NCBI GenBank assembly: GCA_008973525.1
Contig: WACJ01000293.1
Coordinates: forward strand, 124,001 to 188,000
Direction of reading: 5' to 3'
DNA from: Stenopsyche tienmushanensis
Taxonomy: Eukaryota > Arthropoda > Insecta > Trichoptera > Stenopsychidae
DNA: 64,000 nucleotides
In this document: piece by piece, positions 35,401-47,438 of the stretch
Position numbering within the stretch: position 1 is the first letter of the stretch
Layout of the letters: each line of letters opens with the position of its first letter
Made by a program: the position numbers and the translations under genes
The notes under the pieces: model-generated
What the model was told of the DNA's origin: nothing
The model's input: only the letters and a program-made list of their open reading frames with translations
Database searches by the model: none

Positions 35401-37680
35401 ATACATTGAAAGCTTGTATTTGCTATTTTAATTTACTTATGTTGTCAAATTAGCACAATTACGAATGAAATCTCCCACTTTTACGCCATTTGAAAATATT
35501 TCTCATTTAAGCGGTTAAATTTTTTTTGTCTTGTATATGTAAATTTATTATTTTATACACATCTTTTTACATTGTCTATGAAAAATGTTAATGGGCATAA
35601 CTCCGTTTAAATCCCAAATAACAGTCTTCATCGGATTATGAGCAGATCATGCTTATTTTACTGTCTGTATCCAATATTTATATTTACTTCGTATTTATTT
35701 TTTCAGAGACAGCCAATCAGGCTAAATCTGTATTTAAATGATCGATCGATCAATACTTCTGATTTGTTGGTATTCAACGATCTAGATTTAAACCAGAATA
35801 TTCACAATAAGATTCCAGAAATCAGCATATTATATCAATACTTAATATCAAATTAAATTAAATTAATTTATTTTTTTCTGTACAAAGGCTTATTTTTGAA
35901 TGTGTGTCTGTCTGTCTGTGTGGATAAAATTATGCACAATTTTCTTACTAGGGATTTATGAAGAAATTTAAAAGATGCCATGCAATATGAAACATGGATG
36001 GTATGTTAAATAGTACATGTCTTTTATTATTTTTAGCCTTGTATTGAAATCAAATTAGATGTCATGTATTAAAACTTACATAACTATTCTTCAACGGCAT
36101 TTAAAAAATGATTTAATCTACTCCATACATAGTAACTGAATATTCTGGACACGCCTGATAGATGGCACATGTTTTAGCTGTATTTCCTTACACATTATCT
36201 TAATGGATGCATATTTATATAATAGAGAAGTATACTTGGAAGCGTAATGGCCATGGCCTAGATTCAGGACTATCCTGAAGCAACTCTGGCTTCAAAATTA
36301 TACATTATGTAACCGTTTATTGTCATGGCTTGGATCGATCGTATGAATTGTCAATGGAAAAAATTAGCACCGACGTGTTCGATTTTGGGATTATTTGCGA
36401 TTTTGCCACGGTCGTTAATATATTCGAGGCAATTTTTAGAATAAAAGTGGTCATCTGTGCGGATGCACACATTGAGGAATGAATGAATGGAATTTCATTG
36501 CTTCAAATTCTTGTGGGTACGTACGTGGGTATGGGAGATACCTCACTCCATGAGAAGTTTGATTGAATAATTTGAGTATCAGCTGAATCTCATGGGCAAG
36601 GTCAGGGATGACAGCCATTTATTCCAGTATAAATAGGGTCCATTGTATTACATCATCATAGCCGAGGTGAATACAGGTGAACATCCATCAGCCGAGCATA
36701 TGGCCTACCGCAAAAAGCGGATAGCTGTGGACAAATTTTTGTTCCATGTACCCATAAAAACGCCTCGGAAAGATTGATTGTATTACATAAAAGGGAATTT
36801 ATCTCCCATATAGCATGTGGGCAATAGGGGAAATAGAGATAATAAAGCATTAACGGAAGTGCGTGAGGATCTCGTAGGGGATGAGGGAGAGATGAGTGTG
36901 TGCTTAATTGAAGGGAAGGTGCACATCACTACCCGCATCTGACACTTCCAATCAATTCTCATTTTCATCCGAAATGTTTCATCCATTATATAGATATATA
37001 TTTCGGATAAACGGAAAAGGCGTTATTCAATGGAATGATTGATATTCTCATGATTACTAAGGGCTTGCTGCTTAGTTCCTGCAATTCGCAAATATTTTTG
37101 GCAGCAGTATACTATGAACCAAAAGGCAATAACATACTAATACCGTTTTATTGTAATAATTTTAAATTATAAATATATGTACTTCAAAATTTATTGAGAA
37201 ATAAATTACTATCGATCACTATTATCTTCATTGGGCAGTTCTTTGAGATATATTTGATTCGAAGCCGAGTGGTAGCAGACCCATCAGAAAATCTCATCTA
37301 CGCTGAAATTATTAGACAATTAGAAGAAGGAGGCTGAACAAATGGAATTTACGAAAAGTAAAGCCATTTGAGCAATTTATGAATTCACTCAATAAGTTCG
37401 TAGGATCAATAGGAGAAAGGAAGAACCATCAACAGCGAATATTATAGTGTCATTATAGGAATTTTGTAAAAAAAAGAAAAAAACCATCAATAGCAAATAT
37501 TTTATTACGGTGTTTGATGAAAGACATTGCAAAAAAAACCCAAATGAAAAAAGAAAAAAAATACTCTTTCACCAAAGTAATACACCTTGTGTCAACATGC
37601 AACAATGGCAAAATTGAACGAATTGCACATAACAAAAATGTTCCAGGGAAAGATATTTAACTGCGATGCAAAAGCGATTG
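32451..37680. other. Intergenic DNA without recognised genes
   Basis: Mostly AT-rich. A more complex patch at about 36240-36990 includes the palindromes GGCCATGGCC and TTCAGG-ACTAT-CCTGAA near 36249-36282 and could be regulatory. A short (TGTC)n run occurs near 35900. No coding exon is supported, and the open frames here are under 75 codons and lack motifs. Confidence 0.35.
33482..33509. repeat. Short perfect inverted repeat, 12-bp arms
   Basis: CACAAAGATCAC, a four-A loop, then GTGATCTTTGTG. A compact hairpin with no visible partner gene or T-run terminator. Function unknown. Confidence 0.7.
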
Positions 37681-37950
37681 CCGAAACTGAAACCTATTTT
37701 GAAGCCAAAGATAAATCATTTTAGAAGTCATTGCTCGCATAGTTTTCAGACCTGACACCAGTGGATTTCTTTGTCTAGGGATGTGCAAACTAATTAATTT
37801 ACACGACAGAGGTGCCCACAAAAGAAATCCTAATTTAAGGAATAAGCCTTCTACTTCAGACAACTACAGTTAAAATAAGAAAAATGTGTAGTATGTGCAT
37901 ACGAAGCAGAGGTGGTGAATTTGAACAAATTTTATAAATCAATTTAATAA
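37680..37950 (+). pseudogene. Tc1/mariner-type transposase relic, C-terminal end
   Basis: Broken plus-strand readings include AIAETETYFEAKDKSF, typical of a mariner C-terminal region. Then SDLTPVDFFV precedes a gap and a TEVPTKEIL stretch. The last piece, MCIRSRGGEFEQIL, precedes a stop and resembles the CI-x-x-x-G-G-H-F-E-H-L-L ending of insect DD34E transposases. The mixed pieces suggest either one decayed element or two overlapping ones. Inactive. Confidence 0.55.
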
Positions 37951-40604
37951 CGACATAAAAATATTTTCTTAACCATGACCTGGACAAACTGGTAACTCTT
38001 CAAATTTAACAACTTATTGAATGATTTGTATGACATGTAGCATATTGTTGAAAAGAGTACAAACTAGAGCTATTTTTAAAACTAAACTAAGTTCAAAATA
38101 GTTGTTAGTTTTTTGTTTAGAGAATTTAGAAGTTCACAAGTTGACGTTTGAATACATTTGCATGATATATAAATTAATTTACTAGTAAAAGAAAATAGTT
38201 ACAGCATAAGCTGAATAAGCACATTTATAATTCAGAAAAAAAGGGATGACATCATCAAAGTCTGTAATATCTGTCAATCAAGTCCAGTACTTTATACTTA
38301 TATAATATGATATCAAATACTATTCTTATCCAATTATTGAGTAGAAACTATTTAGTTACTGAAAACATTTATAAAAATATGATGCAAATTATAACTCTAT
38401 ACAATAATTTCGATTTATGCAATAAATGACAAGTGAGTATGTCAAAAACAACTTAGTACATAAATTTGAGTTTATTCTCTTAGAGCTGTACATAAATCGT
38501 ATTATTAATCATTATTCTAACCAGGATATATTTTTTATTATAAATATTATAGAAATATAGCTATTAATTTAATATAATTGTATCGCCGTTGTATAAACAT
38601 ATTAACGAATGCGTCTATAGTGGCATCATCATGGAGAACCATGTGTTCGGTCAAAGTATCATTTTAATCCGGAATTAAAAATAAATACATAATATTTATT
38701 TTCAACGGATGAAAGCATCAACAATGTCCAGAATATACTGGTCCAGAAATACAGTAACCAAGAAATAAGATGGCCGCACATAATGAAAGATTAGACATAG
38801 AAGCAACAGATGTATAATTTTTTTTCTACAGATTCCGAATTACTTATTCTAGCAAGAGTACACGTGACAAAGTATAAAAATAAATTTCATACGTGACATT
38901 TGAAGCTTCATGGTGACTTTTGCGTCATCAATTCGGATGAACTTTTGGATGGGAACAGAAATAGATATAACAAAGGCCATAAAAGTTATTGTTCCTAAAT
39001 GGGCAATTCAAAAAGGAAAGAATATATTGCTGTATAATGTCTTCAGAAATTACGTAGTAACTTTATTAGATCGCTTATTTATTGCATATTTTTACTAGTG
39101 CTAAAAAAGTAATGTACACTCGAAAAACATTAAGTATACAGTTGTTGCTGACCACAAAATTGATATCATATGCAAAAATAATTTACTTCGTATGCAATTT
39201 TCAGACTGATAAGTAAATTATCAGTGTCGTGTGGTCTCATTTACTCTCGTATATCAAATATATTTTTTATATCTAAATTCTGGTGCATAATTGCGTTATG
39301 GTGATTTGCATGCCAATGAAATTTTAACATGCATTTTCTTTTGATTGAGATTCAGATTCAAGCATGATTTGTTTGAAAATTTGATGTTTATACTATCAAA
39401 ATATTTTTGAAAGATGACCGGAAAATGGAAAGCCATTGCGAACAATCTTCTATAAATACAAAACAATGTCTAACATATTTCATGGTATTCTTTGATTTTT
39501 TTTAATACTTTGGAGCCATAAGCCAAAATATGGAAAAAAGCGTTGAGTAACCATTTAAAAAGTGAGGATTTGCTCCTGTTGTAATTTAGCTCATAGTAAA
39601 CATCGATGATTTTAAGTATTTTTCAAACAAAATATGAAAAAATGCTAAAATATGTAGTTATAAACTAAACATATTATATATTGAAAATAGACAATGTTAC
39701 AATATTTTCATTCATAATAATTAGTCTGGCTGATTCTGTATTTATAGTGGATTGTTAGACTATTATATGAAAGCTATAGGAAATTTTAGTGAAAATAAAA
39801 GCAGCACATCCCATATTTACGGATAATTTGAAGAAAAACTGTTAATAACATTGTTAGGATAAACTCATTTAAAGATCAGAATCAAATAGTTTAGATAAAA
39901 TTTCACAATATAGGAAATAGTTGGAACTCAATTAATAGAACAGAACATCGATATCAACATTTTAAAATCGTCTGCAGATCTCTAATATGGGTTTTAAACT
40001 ATGAAATTTATGTTACGTTGCTGTATATTTTTTTTCAGGGACGCTCTCAAATATATGCACAATGTGCAATGATGTCGCAAAACCGTTAAATTATGCTAGA
40101 AATAATGTGGACATTTACATCATCATCTTTCTAATTCAGGAGGCGTATAAATATGTGCATGGACATGGTATTCTATTGATTGATTTCAGAAAAAGCTCAT
40201 TATGTTTCTTTGAGGACATCTTTTGAATTTCAAACAAGAGCCCGAAATAGAAGTGGTCTTCAGTAGTATCGACGATTTCTGGGAACTCCATGATGGAATG
40301 TATTAGGATTATACACGGAACAGGGGAGAGAATAGGCAGATTGAGGAAATTAAATAAAAATCAGATTATATTTTAAATTGGATCGATAATTAATATAACG
40401 CATTGTATAAAGAATACTAAAGAATCTTGACTATACTAATAATTTTGCAGCTATACGTCTAAGACATTTTAGTATTATATTATATATCTTGCTTATCAAA
40501 CATGCTTGATCATTTAAAATATAAGTATTTAAAACTTTTAATTTGTCTCTATTTATTCTTTCGTAGTAGTTTCTAATTGACTCTCATATTACCAATCATT
40601 GATA
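37951..40604. other. AT-rich intergenic DNA, nothing identified
   Basis: No exon, transposon end or RNA gene that I can support in this stretch. Confidence 0.3.
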
Positions 40605-40665
40605 TATAAGTAGAACCCAAAATGGTTTTCGTTTTATTGCCTGACCGTTTTTTAGGATTAGTTGC
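40605..40665 (+). repeat. 60-bp dispersed repeat, copy A
   Basis: From TATAAGTAGAACCC to GGATTAGTTGC this matches the reverse complement of 49801-49860 with only a handful of differences, including the shared AAAATGGTTTTCGTTTTATT core. Similarity stops at both edges, so this may be one end of an uncharacterised mobile element. Confidence 0.75.
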
Positions 40666-42006
40666 TTGGATGGAAGACAATTCGACATTTCCTTTATTCT
40701 CCAGATATTGTTCTGCCGGATTTCCAGTTTTTTTTTTAGATCTATTCAGCATTATTTGGATGCAAAAAATTACAAAACAAACGATGAGGTCAAAAATTGA
40801 TTTTTAGAATATTTTCGTTCAAAGCCATGATTTTTTATGACAGAGCCATTAAAATGTTACGAGATAGGTGGAATGAGGTTGTATCTATTTTAATATATTA
40901 TTATACTTTATAATAATATATTAAAATTTTAAAAAATATGAGCATTCAATTCTTTCATTTAAAAAACGAAAACTGTTATGGGTACATCATATATAACAAG
41001 ATATTTTAATAGGATTTTTTTTAAAACAGAAGAGGATGTATGAGTGTTGCAAATCCATCACTTAAAAACATACCTGCTTTCAGATTCAGATAATTAGGCT
41101 AAACTTGAATTGATCGATCTTAATCATGAATTAAACTCTGGCACGTGACCATACAATCACGAGAAAATTGGCTTAATGCATTTGCATTTGATTTTTGGAA
41201 TCAATATGTTTTAAAGCAATACTTTGTAGATTAGTACGTATGAAAAAATAGTATACTTATTTAGAAATTTAATATCAATATAATTTAATTTAAAAATGCA
41301 TTTATATCAAAGATTGCATTCATTTATTTAGCATTTTCGCTATAATTTTAATGATCTTCTCATTGATTTAATTATCATTTTCTTTCAATATGGTGTCTCT
41401 TTGATACTCGATTATATTTATTACAGGTATTACAAGCGCTGATGATATGAAAAATATCACATAATACATCACTCAATAAATAAGTAGTTTTTAAAAAAAA
41501 AGATTTCGAAAAAAACGCCTCTAAATGAAGATGAAAAATGTATCAAATATTCAGCATAAAGAAGGAAATGTTAAATATATTTTTTGATAGTTTAACACAT
41601 CTGATGGGGGATTTGTTGCAACGTTTTTGAAATAGGACTTCAGGCAAGCATAAGAAAATGTATGAATCTATTTGAGGAGCACGACATTGGAATGCAAATG
41701 AGGATAGTACTAGAAGCTCAACGAACTCGTACTTACTTCCGCCTCTTGAACACCTGAATATTGTTTTAAGGTCATCAAATGATCATCATGAATCGTCAAC
41801 CATCGGCTCCAAGAAGTGAACATTTTTCAAGACATCGAAAAAACAGACATAATATGTGAATATGTGAAATGCATCCGACGTGAAAAATCGACGGTGTAAT
41901 TAGTATCGAATTTTCATAAAGGTGATAAAGGTCGGAAAATCATCAAACGAGTCAACCCTTTAATTTAACGGCATACTTTCTTGTGTAATAAAGTTTTATG
42001 ACAATT
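40666..42006. other. AT-rich intergenic DNA, nothing identified
   Basis: No gene recognised. A 61-codon frame starting in the 60-bp repeat (40622-40807) is not convincing as a gene. Confidence 0.3.
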
Positions 42007-42010
42007 TTAA

Positions 42011-42218
42011 CCCTTTATTATGTACCGTGACACGATTTGCCACTACCAGGGTTTTATTGGACTATTTCCATTTTAGGACTGCCGAAAAAGACTTGCATTA
42101 AGATAGATTTTATGATCTTCATCACATTCAATCTTTATGAACATAAAAAATGTACTAAAAATATAAAGAAGCTGGGAGCATCGTCGTCATATGGGAATGA
42201 GGAAAAATGTGTAAAGGG
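42011..42218. mobile_element. Possible 208-bp piggyBac-like MITE
   Basis: TTAA (42007-42010) is followed by CCCTTTATTATG, and the right side reads GTGTAAAGGG followed by TTGA. Only the outer seven bases (CCCTTTA) are shared between the ends, but the ends and flanks look like those of the piggyBac derivative at 5520-6572. The inside contains no transposase. The short inverted match leaves room for chance. Confidence 0.4.
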
Positions 42219-42221
42219 TTG

Positions 42222-43130
42222 AAACGAACTTATTTATCGTGACCTCTTTTGATGGACAAATGTAGCACTCGTATTATTTTATAGTAGCAATTATCTGTTT
42301 GCTGATACAAAGTTAAATTGCTTGAAAGAGGCATCTTTTAATCTGAATTTAGGACTGCGAAAAAAATTAAAACACTCAACAACAGATGGTAGTATTAAAA
42401 ATATTAGTATTTGTACAAAAGTTTTTAAATTACATTGGATTTCAATGGCTATTATAATATAAATATATACAAATTGTTTAAAATTTTAAAAAAATACATT
42501 GACATTTTGCTAAAAATACATTTAAATAAATTTGCAATAGAAAAGATCAATGAAAATTTAATATTAATTTTCACAATACATTTTCCTGAAATATTTTTTT
42601 ATTCATGAAAAACATAAGTAATAAATTTTTCAGACTGCAAATGTGCCTTTAAAATTTTTGGGTACGTTGAACATAAATATCCAAATTAAGTTTTTTACGA
42701 CCGTAGTTTCATATTAAAAAACTTTTTGAAAGCTCGAATCATAAAAAAATGGATACGCTTGACACGTTAATGAGCTAATGCATTGACGTACCATTTAATT
42801 AAGCTTTACATAGATACATTCGCTCGAATTTCATAACTTATAGACAAAAACTCAAAATACATGAATCGCCTAAAAGACTTTAATGAAAAACGTCAATACT
42901 TTGATAAAAAATAACAATTAAAATTAATTTGCACTCTTTATTTAAAAACTCAGGAGCAATGTAATTTTAAATATTTTCGTAGAATATTAAGAGTTGATCA
43001 ATTCTGTATATAATTTGTATTTTTATAATCAAATTTATAACATTTTATTAATCAAGCATTCTCACTGGATAAACAAACAGATAAACATTTGACTGATTGT
43101 TTTTATCAATATTTTGCTGTTATCGCCAAA
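42222..43130. other. AT-rich intergenic DNA, nothing identified
   Basis: No coding signal or repeat boundary seen. Confidence 0.3.
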
Positions 43131-43179
43131 TGAATTGATCTAAGTATGAATTAAAATGATGACGTTTGTATGTTATCGA

Positions 43180-43365
43180 CTCACGGCGTAGTCCACCGAA
43201 GACCGAACAACAAAATGCATACACAAACAATATTTTTACTACGCTTATATTATTTCTGTAAATATAAACAATAAGTTGACAAAGTTTTATTGCAATCGAA
43301 TGAACAGTATGGTAGCGCATTAAATACGGACAAACAAATAGTAATTTTTATTTGACAAACGTAAA
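43180..43365 (+). mobile_element. RTE-like retrotransposon 3' end, copy 2
   Basis: The order of blocks is the same as in copies 1 and 3: TGCATACACAAACAAT, then TTATTGCAATCGAATGAAC, GTAGCGCATTAAATACGG and ACAAACAAATAG, ending in an AT-rich tail. No reverse transcriptase is attached, as expected for a 5'-truncated insertion. Confidence 0.65.
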
Positions 43366-44767
43366 AATCAATATGACAATGGAAGTCAAATACATTATGT
43401 TTGAGAAGATTAAATAAAGATTTATAAGATTGACTAATATACTAAATTGTATGCAAATACGAATACATCTTTTGATGTTATATAATATTAGTATTTAAAT
43501 TATCTCATTTTGGTCCAATAAAACGAAATAAGAACGATCTTCAGTTTCCATTTAAATAAACATATATATTTTTGTTTAAAATTGAATGAAGTGAATTCAT
43601 TAAAACTTGGCTTGAAATATTTTATAAAGAATTTGCTCACATTTGAAAGTTTTTCTTATTTCTTAAATTTGAAGAGCTATGAGGATCACGCTCTGCACAC
43701 GGCGATAGAAATTATTCATCTGCTCATTTTTGCTTGAAATTAATTTTCAGTCGTGAAAGTCTGAAAAATGTTATTTCAGAAAGGGTAAAATAACAAATTT
43801 ATTGGTTTTCTTTGGTTGATTTCATATTTTTATATGCATATGAAGCATCATGGTGGGATTTTAAAATATGTGCTCTTTCGACAATATCGGCGTTGTTTAA
43901 TGTTGTTCTATGAATTTCGTCTAGACAACACTTTGCCGATTTATTTTTATGCGAGATTAGCTCGAGGACATTTTCTTTTTGGCATATAAACATATCAAGT
44001 AACAACGTCGCATATAAGTAAATATTTTGTTACTCTACCTCTTGGAGAGCTCTCGGGGGTAAAGTGATATTCGTTTTGCAGGTGGAAAAAGGGCAAAATT
44101 TTGATCGAAATCGTGTCTTTTTACTATTTTTTGCACGCCAATGGCTCTTGATACGAGCACCATTTGGCGCAAATGAAACTTTGCACATAAATATTGTGGT
44201 GAGCATGCGTGCCAACTTTTGTAATTATTTTCTACGCGTTGTCGCCATTAGTGCTAAGTGTCCCATGAAGAGCTTTCCGCGTTATAGCGGAACAGGTATT
44301 AAGAGTCTTACTATCGTTTCGAATATTTGCCCTTTTCGCCAAAGCCGAAAAACTATCATTACCTTGAATAGCAATTGTATGTAGATATTCCAAAAATTTC
44401 AAATTGCAAACGTTATTTTAAGTACCGGAACTTGAATAACATCAAAAAGCAACAAGGACCCATTAGCTTTTCGTGGATATCCACATATATATTTTGATGA
44501 AACGAATTAACAAGTTACATTTATCTAAATATATTGATCTCTCAAATTTAAGATACATATGTACAAATATTTTACCGCAATATTTCACTGAGCTTTAAAC
44601 ACCTCAGTATTCATAAATGCATCCCGAAAACATTACAAAATATGGGGTAAAATTCATTATAATACGTTTTTTATTGTTTTATTCTTTCAGATTTTTTTTG
44701 CGTTTATGTATAGATCATCAAAATTAAATATAAAATACCTGTTTGGTGGAAACAATTTCATACCATA
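43366..44767. other. Intergenic DNA, nothing firm
   Basis: Mostly AT-rich. A more complex patch at about 43800-44400 has overlapping open frames on both strands (106 codons plus, 68 and 61 minus) with no recognised domain. Possible regulatory or old coding DNA. Confidence 0.3.
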
Positions 44768-44813
44768 AAAGCTCTCAGAAACATCGACGATCGACGATGT
44801 TTCTGAGAGCTTT
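44768..44813. repeat. 46-bp hairpin with 19-bp perfect arms
   Basis: AAAGCTCTCAGAAACATCG (44768-44786) is repeated exactly in inverse at 44795-44813, with an 8-base centre, ACGATCGA. It is the strongest small hairpin in the window. The arms are shorter than in a usual microRNA precursor and completely unmismatched. It might be the remnant of a foldback element or a transcribed stem. Confidence 0.8.
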
Positions 44814-45780
44814 CGTATCATGTCGTATCGAAAGTGTTATTGTTTAATTAAATTCTTGACAAACACATGAATTATGAAAAGACGTATTTGTGAAACTATT
44901 TACGTATGAAAATTAATAGTGAAAATAATTGAAAAGACCATTGAATATGTTGTAATTAACCGGGAATACATATGACCTTATTTAGAAATGATATAAATAT
45001 TTGTATTTTATATTGAAGCATTTCTGTCATTGTTTTCAAAATATATGCTTTCTATCCAATTTGACAAAGTCCACGCACCGAAAATGCATTCAATTAAATT
45101 AAATTGCTTTATTGCATGTTGTATGAATTCATAAAAGGAAACAATGCGTCGTGATTAATAATAACTGTTCAGTTTGTGGTGAGTTTTATGAAAACTCAAA
45201 CGTATTGTATGTGGCTTAATAAATTATAAGAATTTATCTTTTGAAGATGAACACCACATCGGTTGTCCTAATGAAATTGAAGACTAACAATTCAGATCAT
45301 AGTCTACTCGATTGGTATAATGAGAATTTACACAGCGACCGAATAAGCTTCAGATTATAGCAAAACTCTTTGTTTGGGTGCCAAATTATTTCTCATAGAT
45401 AAAATTATCAAATAGACTGACCATTTGTGGATCTTTGTTCGCCAGACATTTTTTTAATCCAATTATAATGAGAAAATAGAAATATAAAGTAAGTATAATA
45501 ACGTTACAAAAAACGACATAGAACAACCCTCAAACGAGCACTTCTTTCTGTTCCCAAAAGGGAATTGCACTGAAAATATGAGTGTTATATACGCACGTAC
45601 ATGGATAGATATAAAGAATAAAATGCAAATAAGAACATTCAAAATCAAATAAAAGTGTTAATAAAAACCGTGAACAATTAGACAATTAAACACTTAAATT
45701 AAATCTGTATTTATTACATATATAAAACACTTATTGTTCATAATTTGGGGTCGTTTTTCTACAATTTATTAATAAAAAAT
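44814..45780. other. AT-rich intergenic DNA, nothing identified
   Basis: No gene or repeat boundary recognised. Confidence 0.3.
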
Positions 45781-46560
45781 CATCGTTGTATGATCATTTT
45801 TGTTGTGATTTTCGATGACTCAAAATCGTTCTTTTCGGAATTTTTCTGGTAATTCCTTTGGAGGAAAATGTATTTTAAAAAGTCGAAACATTGGAAAAAT
45901 GCAAAAAAATACGAAATTATTTTTTCCGAAATTGCCCAAAAAGAGGTTTGAGTATGTTTGGGTGTATAATCTCCAGACAGAGTATTAAAATCAATTAATC
46001 GATTAATTGAACATGTAAAGCTATCTCAATAGAGGCAAAATATTGTTTGAATGGTTCGGTTTTTGAATTTTTTCAACCAGTCGGAAAACATTTCCGCATA
46101 CGCTGAAAGCCATAGATCAAAGCTGAATGAAATGTAAAATTTACAGAGTTCGACTTACAAAAGAGTTTTTTTTACAAAAATACTGCGAATATGATACACC
46201 GACGGGTATTGTCCAAAATTTTATCCTCGCATTCATGGCAAACATATTGAATTATCGAGCCTTTCAATGCTATTTGACGCTCAATTTGCTTTGCAATAGT
46301 CCCATTGATTAATTATAAGAGGCGTTGAACAATGCAGACGTCGAAATTAAATATGCACCCCCCGACCATTTCGTATAAAATACGACCGGTAATATTTATG
46401 ACTTGCATTTCGGTTAGTAAGAATGAAATCATTTCGGTTTGGTTATTAATAGCCTCTTGGCATACATCGCTAAACAAAGAAAGTTTTGTTTTATGGCCTA
46501 AAAATATATATATCAAGGATTTAAGATGTGAAATTTAAGCCTTTTTACGCCCTTTCAAGC
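45781..46560. promoter_or_regulatory. Candidate regulatory block around a homeodomain-type palindrome
   Basis: The DNA is more complex than its flanks and transposon-free by eye. It includes the perfect palindrome at 45991-46010 with two ATTA cores. No conserved exon is visible. The call rests on composition and one motif only. Confidence 0.3.
45991..46010. promoter_or_regulatory. Perfect 20-bp palindrome containing a paired-type TAAT-CG-ATTA site
   Basis: TCAATTAATCGATTAATTGA equals its own reverse complement. The centre, TAATCGATTA, is a P2-type arrangement of two inverted homeodomain half-sites, as bound by paired-class dimers. No target gene can be named. Confidence 0.5.
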
Positions 46561-47002
46561 AGTTATTTTCACCCTTAATTTAATTTTTATTATACACTCG
46601 TGATACAGTATTGTGTTTGATTTCATGTTAGTCTCAAGCTAACGGATGTATTCATCGCTTTAAAAAAATACCATTTTATTTTAATCATGAAACATCGTAA
46701 ATGTTTCAACCCTTGTATAAGCCCAGAATCTTTTAATTCCAGTGCAGATGTTTCCATCTTCAAGTTGCTCGTTAATACTCCATATCATACTTGTACGAAT
46801 GTACACACATTGGCGTACATGTATATTTTTTTAATTCATCCCCCGTATAAAATTAATAAATCACCCTATTTAACACGCAAATATTGAATAGTTAAAATTT
46901 GGATTAATATTGTCATAAAAAATATTCTTCTCCAAAATAAGATTCATCAAAATTAAAATAAACACGGTGGAGAAAATTAGGCAATGAGACAATTTATACA
47001 TA
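46561..47002. other. AT-rich intergenic DNA, nothing identified
   Basis: No gene signal. A 66-codon frame at 46687-46887 shows no motif. Confidence 0.3.
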
Positions 47003-47275
47003 TTGCAAACTGAGGATGAGAAGTGGGTCTTCTACAACAGCCCGAGAAGGAAAATAGTGGCTTTCTTGAAATCAAGTACCTATTTCTACCCCTCGACCGT
47101 CATTATCCTTGAAAAAGGTCCTTCTTTGTATTTGGTGGGATTTTTTGGCGTAATTCACTACGAATTATTAAAACCTGGCCAAACTGTCACAGCATAACTA
47201 TACTGTGCACAATTAGATGGGTTAAAAGCGGAAATGCTCAAAAATGTCGTTTTAACTAATATATAATACTAATGA
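47003..47275 (+). pseudogene. mariner transposase fragment
   Basis: The reading TEDEKWVFYNSPRRK matches the first-Asp motif GDEKWVxYxNxxRKR. GVIHYELLKPGQTVTA and the following YCAQLDGLKAEMLKN match the GxIHYELLPxGQTIxSxxYxxQLDxLK segment. The stretch between them is scrambled and the TIRs and both termini are missing. The fragment ends shortly before the TTAA-flanked element at 47439. Confidence 0.8.
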
Positions 47276-47438
47276 TTAAACTGTCATATTTCAGTTTTAC
47301 TTACAATACCAATTTCATCACTTAATTAGTGATGGTTGATATATTCGCTACTCTTAAAATAAAGGACATGCCGAGCTATCTCGTTATAGAGCAAATGAAC
47401 TATTCTTTCAAATATGTAATGCAATATATTGGTATTAA

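Noticed and set aside
35895..35925. Short TGTC microsatellite as a regulatory repeat
   Set aside because: Only a few units and common in the region. No sign of function.
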